This document shows positions 61,910-64,000 of a stretch of DNA of 64,000 nucleotides, piece by piece. Each line of letters opens with the position of its first letter. Positions within the stretch are counted from its first letter, which is position 1. The notes beneath the pieces are model-generated. The model saw nothing but the letters and a program-made list of their open reading frames with translations. It did no database searches and was not told where the DNA came from. The stretch spans positions 31,094,885 through 31,158,884 of the forward strand of contig JAQFVV010012394.1 in assembly GCA_028023455.1 (NCBI GenBank), in the 5' to 3' direction. The translations under genes and the position numbers were made by a program. Source of the stretch: Epiperipatus broadwayi (taxonomy: Eukaryota; Onychophora; Udeonychophora; Euonychophora; Peripatidae).

Positions 61910-62070
61910 TTGAATTAATTTTTAATTAGCCCGACTGAAGATTAGCTCTTTATCCTGTGGCCTAAGTTGCCCCCAAGTGTCTCCGAAGAGCTTTTCCAGC
62001 ATAATAAGTGATCCCTGAACATAGTTCTTTGAATAAATTTTTTACACACCTCCCATGGTTCTTTATTTCC

Positions 62071-62334
62071 TCATTTAAAAATGAAATAGTTCCTCATTAA
62101 CCACATGGCATGAAGCAGGAACAGCCCCATTCTAATTGCAGCAAAGACACTACTCTTTATAGCATCCCTGTTTCTTAGAATTTTCATGTTAGCTGGCAGT
62201 ACTCTGGTTATGATATTTTGTCTAGCAGGACTCAAAAATGGGCAAGGAGTAAAAATATGTTTAATAGTTTCATCCGCCACTTTACATAAGCTACATAGTG
62301 GTTCTATTTTTGAGAAATTTCTATGATTTACCAA
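62071..62334 (-). pseudogene. LINE C-terminal segment with CX2CX8HX4C motif
   Basis: Continues the RT protein after a one-base frameshift. It has MVNHRNFSKIEPLCSLCK, then DETIKHIFTPCPF. Cys14, Cys17, His26 and Cys31 form CX2CX8HX4C, the zinc-binding motif found at the end of many L1/Tx1-type LINE proteins. It closes with GLFLLHAMWLMRNYFIFK; more LINE-like sequence (NYVQGSLIMLEKLFGDTW) follows in another frame to about 61,930. Confidence 0.7.
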
Positions 62335-63345
62335 AAAAATGATTGGTTGGCAAGGCTTTCAAATTAAATTTTATGATAAAGTCAATATGTTTGGCTTCCA
62401 AGTAGCAAAATTTTAGTTTCCTGATTAGTAATTTGGTGGATAAATCAAACTCAGTAGTTAAATCAGTAATGTTTGCATGTGTGTATTTGTAAACTTGCCA
62501 GTAAGTGTTAGTGTTGTCAATAATTGATGCCGTAACTTTGAAAAATTTGTTGGTATATGCTAGCAGCTCCATGGCACACTTACTTTGTATGGGTGGTAGC
62601 ATATCAGAAGGTTCAATCTCATCCTGTATTGAGTCTACTGGCAATTTTGGATTCATTGCCTTAAGCATTGATAGGGATTTCTGAATGAAGAAGGTGTTGA
62701 GATCATGCAACCTGAGCCCATTCAGGTCTTTCAGTCTCTGCATCTTGGCTAAACTGATGGTTACTGTTTTCCTCTTCCTCAAGATGCCAGTGCAGACTGA
62801 GTTTATTGCATTATGAAAGGACTTGGTTGGTTTAAGAAGTGGCCTGAAGTAACTGATTCGCAGAAGCACCAACATGTTCATCAATGCTGCCTTACCCAGG
62901 AGTGATAAGTAGATCTCTGAGAGAGGACCTGCAACCTTTTTGGTTTTTACTAAAATGCTGTTTTGCAGTGCTCTTCTCATAGCTGATCTGAACAGCACTA
63001 TGGGAAATCCAAGAATGTTTTGAAGTTTCCCCAAGAATCTTGAAGAAATTGCTGTTGCCCAATGGATCTTCCAGGTAGCAGGTTTCTCAGAGTTTATTTT
63101 TAGCCCATATCTCTCAGTGTATTCATTCAGCAGTTTATATAGTTTGGAAAAGTATTTATGCAAGGGGAGGAAGACTGTAATGTCATCAGCATATGATATG
63201 TGATGAACTTCCTCCTCTAGCACTGTGACAAATACTCCAGGAAGATGTTTCTCAATAGCTGTTACTAGAGGGTTTACATAGGCTATAAAACACAAGGTGC
63301 TAAGAGGTGACCCTGGGGTATTGATAAATGTGGTTTAAACCCTAG
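62321..63345 (-). pseudogene. LINE reverse transcriptase with intact YADD, C-terminal half
   Basis: The longest true coding stretch of the window (324 codons from the first Met at 63,295, open some 15 codons further upstream). It has NTPGSPLSTLCF (RT motif before the active site), then YADDITVFLPL with both catalytic aspartates (62,3xx frame; the box is at 63,182-63,193), GLKINSEKPATW (thumb side), and a long region with LSLLGKAALMNMLVLLRISY, typical of the L1/Tx1 group. It is truncated at the front, so it cannot make an active enzyme alone. It ends by a shift at the A7 run (plus strand 62,333-62,339), after which the next frame continues the protein. The ATG start is not real; the frame simply runs in from the truncated end. 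Confidence 0.75.
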
Positions 63346-63465
63346 GGCCAAAGAGCCATCTAATGATGTATATATTGATCTATTTAGCAGCAGATTTGCT
63401 ATGATTGTTATATTAAGGATTTTAAACTTCTCCCTCGATAATTTAATATACAAATTAAAAAGCGT

Positions 63466-63954
63466 ATGAAATACTTGAATGAGAAGGTATACAGATTAAT
63501 CGAATCTTCTCAGACCCTCATGTCGTTTACAGCATATCATGCCCACAACCCGGTTGCCAGGCCCATTTATTTTGGGGAAACCAAAGCAGGCATAATCAAC
63601 AGGACAGCACAACATAGATACACCTATAATAGAGCAAAGAAAAATAATGGTAACTCATCAACATTCTTAGAACATTCCAAAAAGACAGGACATATGTTTG
63701 AACCCTTCTACACCAAAATAGTCAACATTGAGAAAAATGACATCAAGCAGAAAATCAGAGAAGCATATTTCATTAATTGCAATAATAACACTATCAATAG
63801 AAGGGATACCTCTGCTTTGACATCTCCAAACATTGGACTATCTATCTCATTAGCATATGCTTTGCATACCACTTTGTTTTCTTGCCCTATTTCCTCATTA
63901 TGCACCTTGCATTACTGCTATGAATATGAGGCAAATGGTCTCGAAAGTGCTTAG
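63466..63954 (+). pseudogene. Penelope-like GIY-YIG endonuclease fragment
   Basis: 162 codons are open. Residues 34-46 read IYFGETKAGIINR, a YxG-ET-R arrangement with phenylalanine for the usual Ile/Val. His50 follows, then FLEHSKKTGHMF (His70, His76), and REAYFINCNNNTINRRDTSA (Glu99 and the Asn near 109 are the expected catalytic residues). These are the marks of the PLE endonuclease. The upstream region has no RT and the window ends shortly after, so the copy is 5'-truncated. The downstream GGTCTCGAAAGTGCTTAG resembles other PLE tails here. The ATG used is only the first in frame. Confidence 0.65.
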
Positions 63955-64000
63955 TGTATAGTAATTTTTGGAATCTGTATAGCTTCTCATTCAAGTGTTT

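Larger units (their letters stand above)
61910..63345 (-). mobile_element. L1/Tx1-like LINE, 5'-truncated
   Basis: Carries the second half of a reverse transcriptase, a long C-terminal region and a CCHC motif, then a short tail ending near GGCTAATTAAAAATTAATT. The 5' end stops within the RT just upstream of INTPGSPLSTLC (about 63,345). It is flanked on both sides by PLE sequence. The coding part is unusually well kept for this window, which suggests a younger insertion than its neighbours. Confidence 0.7.

Overview
The window is AT-rich eukaryotic DNA, by eye roughly 70% A+T or more. It is non-coding or repeat-derived almost throughout. No host protein-coding gene can be assigned with confidence, and no rRNA, canonical tRNA, CRISPR or operon is visible. 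The repeats are those of an animal genome: Penelope-like elements (PLEs) with GIY-YIG endonuclease domains, an RTE-clade LINE, an L1/Tx1-like LINE, an LTR retroelement with a gag, tRNA-like SINEs, and a small retroelement family carrying a hammerhead ribozyme. Long CTAT, AT and ATT microsatellites are also present. This mix suggests a lophotrochozoan, perhaps a mollusc such as a coleoid cephalopod. That placement is an inference and has not been checked by any search.

Layout. 0-5.4 kb: a hammerhead-ribozyme repeat at the very left edge, two more copies of that family, a 42-unit CTAT microsatellite, a 285-bp palindrome of PLE-like terminus, an RTE 3' scrap and a tRNA-like SINE containing a perfect hairpin. 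5.4-14 kb: mostly featureless AT-rich DNA with a 24-bp minisatellite and an RTE 3' end. 14-21.9 kb: a repeat cluster with PLE termini, a degenerate ~121-bp satellite, two further hammerhead-family copies, a ~580-bp foldback, a tRNA-like tandem pair and a second copy of the 5.3-kb SINE. 22.3-23.2 kb: a minus-strand PLE C-terminal part. 28.2-30.4 kb: two PLE copies joined head to head. 33 kb: a fragment of the LTR found again at 52 and 58 kb. 35 kb: a possible CCAAT/TATA promoter and an RTE scrap.

39 kb: a 35-codon candidate exon. 46.9-50.1 kb: a nearly full-length but decayed RTE LINE on the minus strand. 52.2-60.6 kb: a minus-strand LTR retroelement. It has LTRs of about 2.1-2.3 kb, a primer-binding site next to the right LTR, a degenerate gag with a charged repeat-rich N-terminus, and no recognisable pol. 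One of its LTRs carries a near-perfect 192-bp hairpin insertion. 60.8-64 kb: a PLE relic (minus), a 5'-truncated L1/Tx1-like LINE with an intact YADD site (minus), and a PLE GIY-YIG domain (plus).

The elements do not form a pathway. They are layers of retroelement insertion, 5' truncation and decay. The most notable item is the hammerhead-ribozyme family: five related copies lie on both strands in the first 19 kb, and the first keeps a complete catalytic core.
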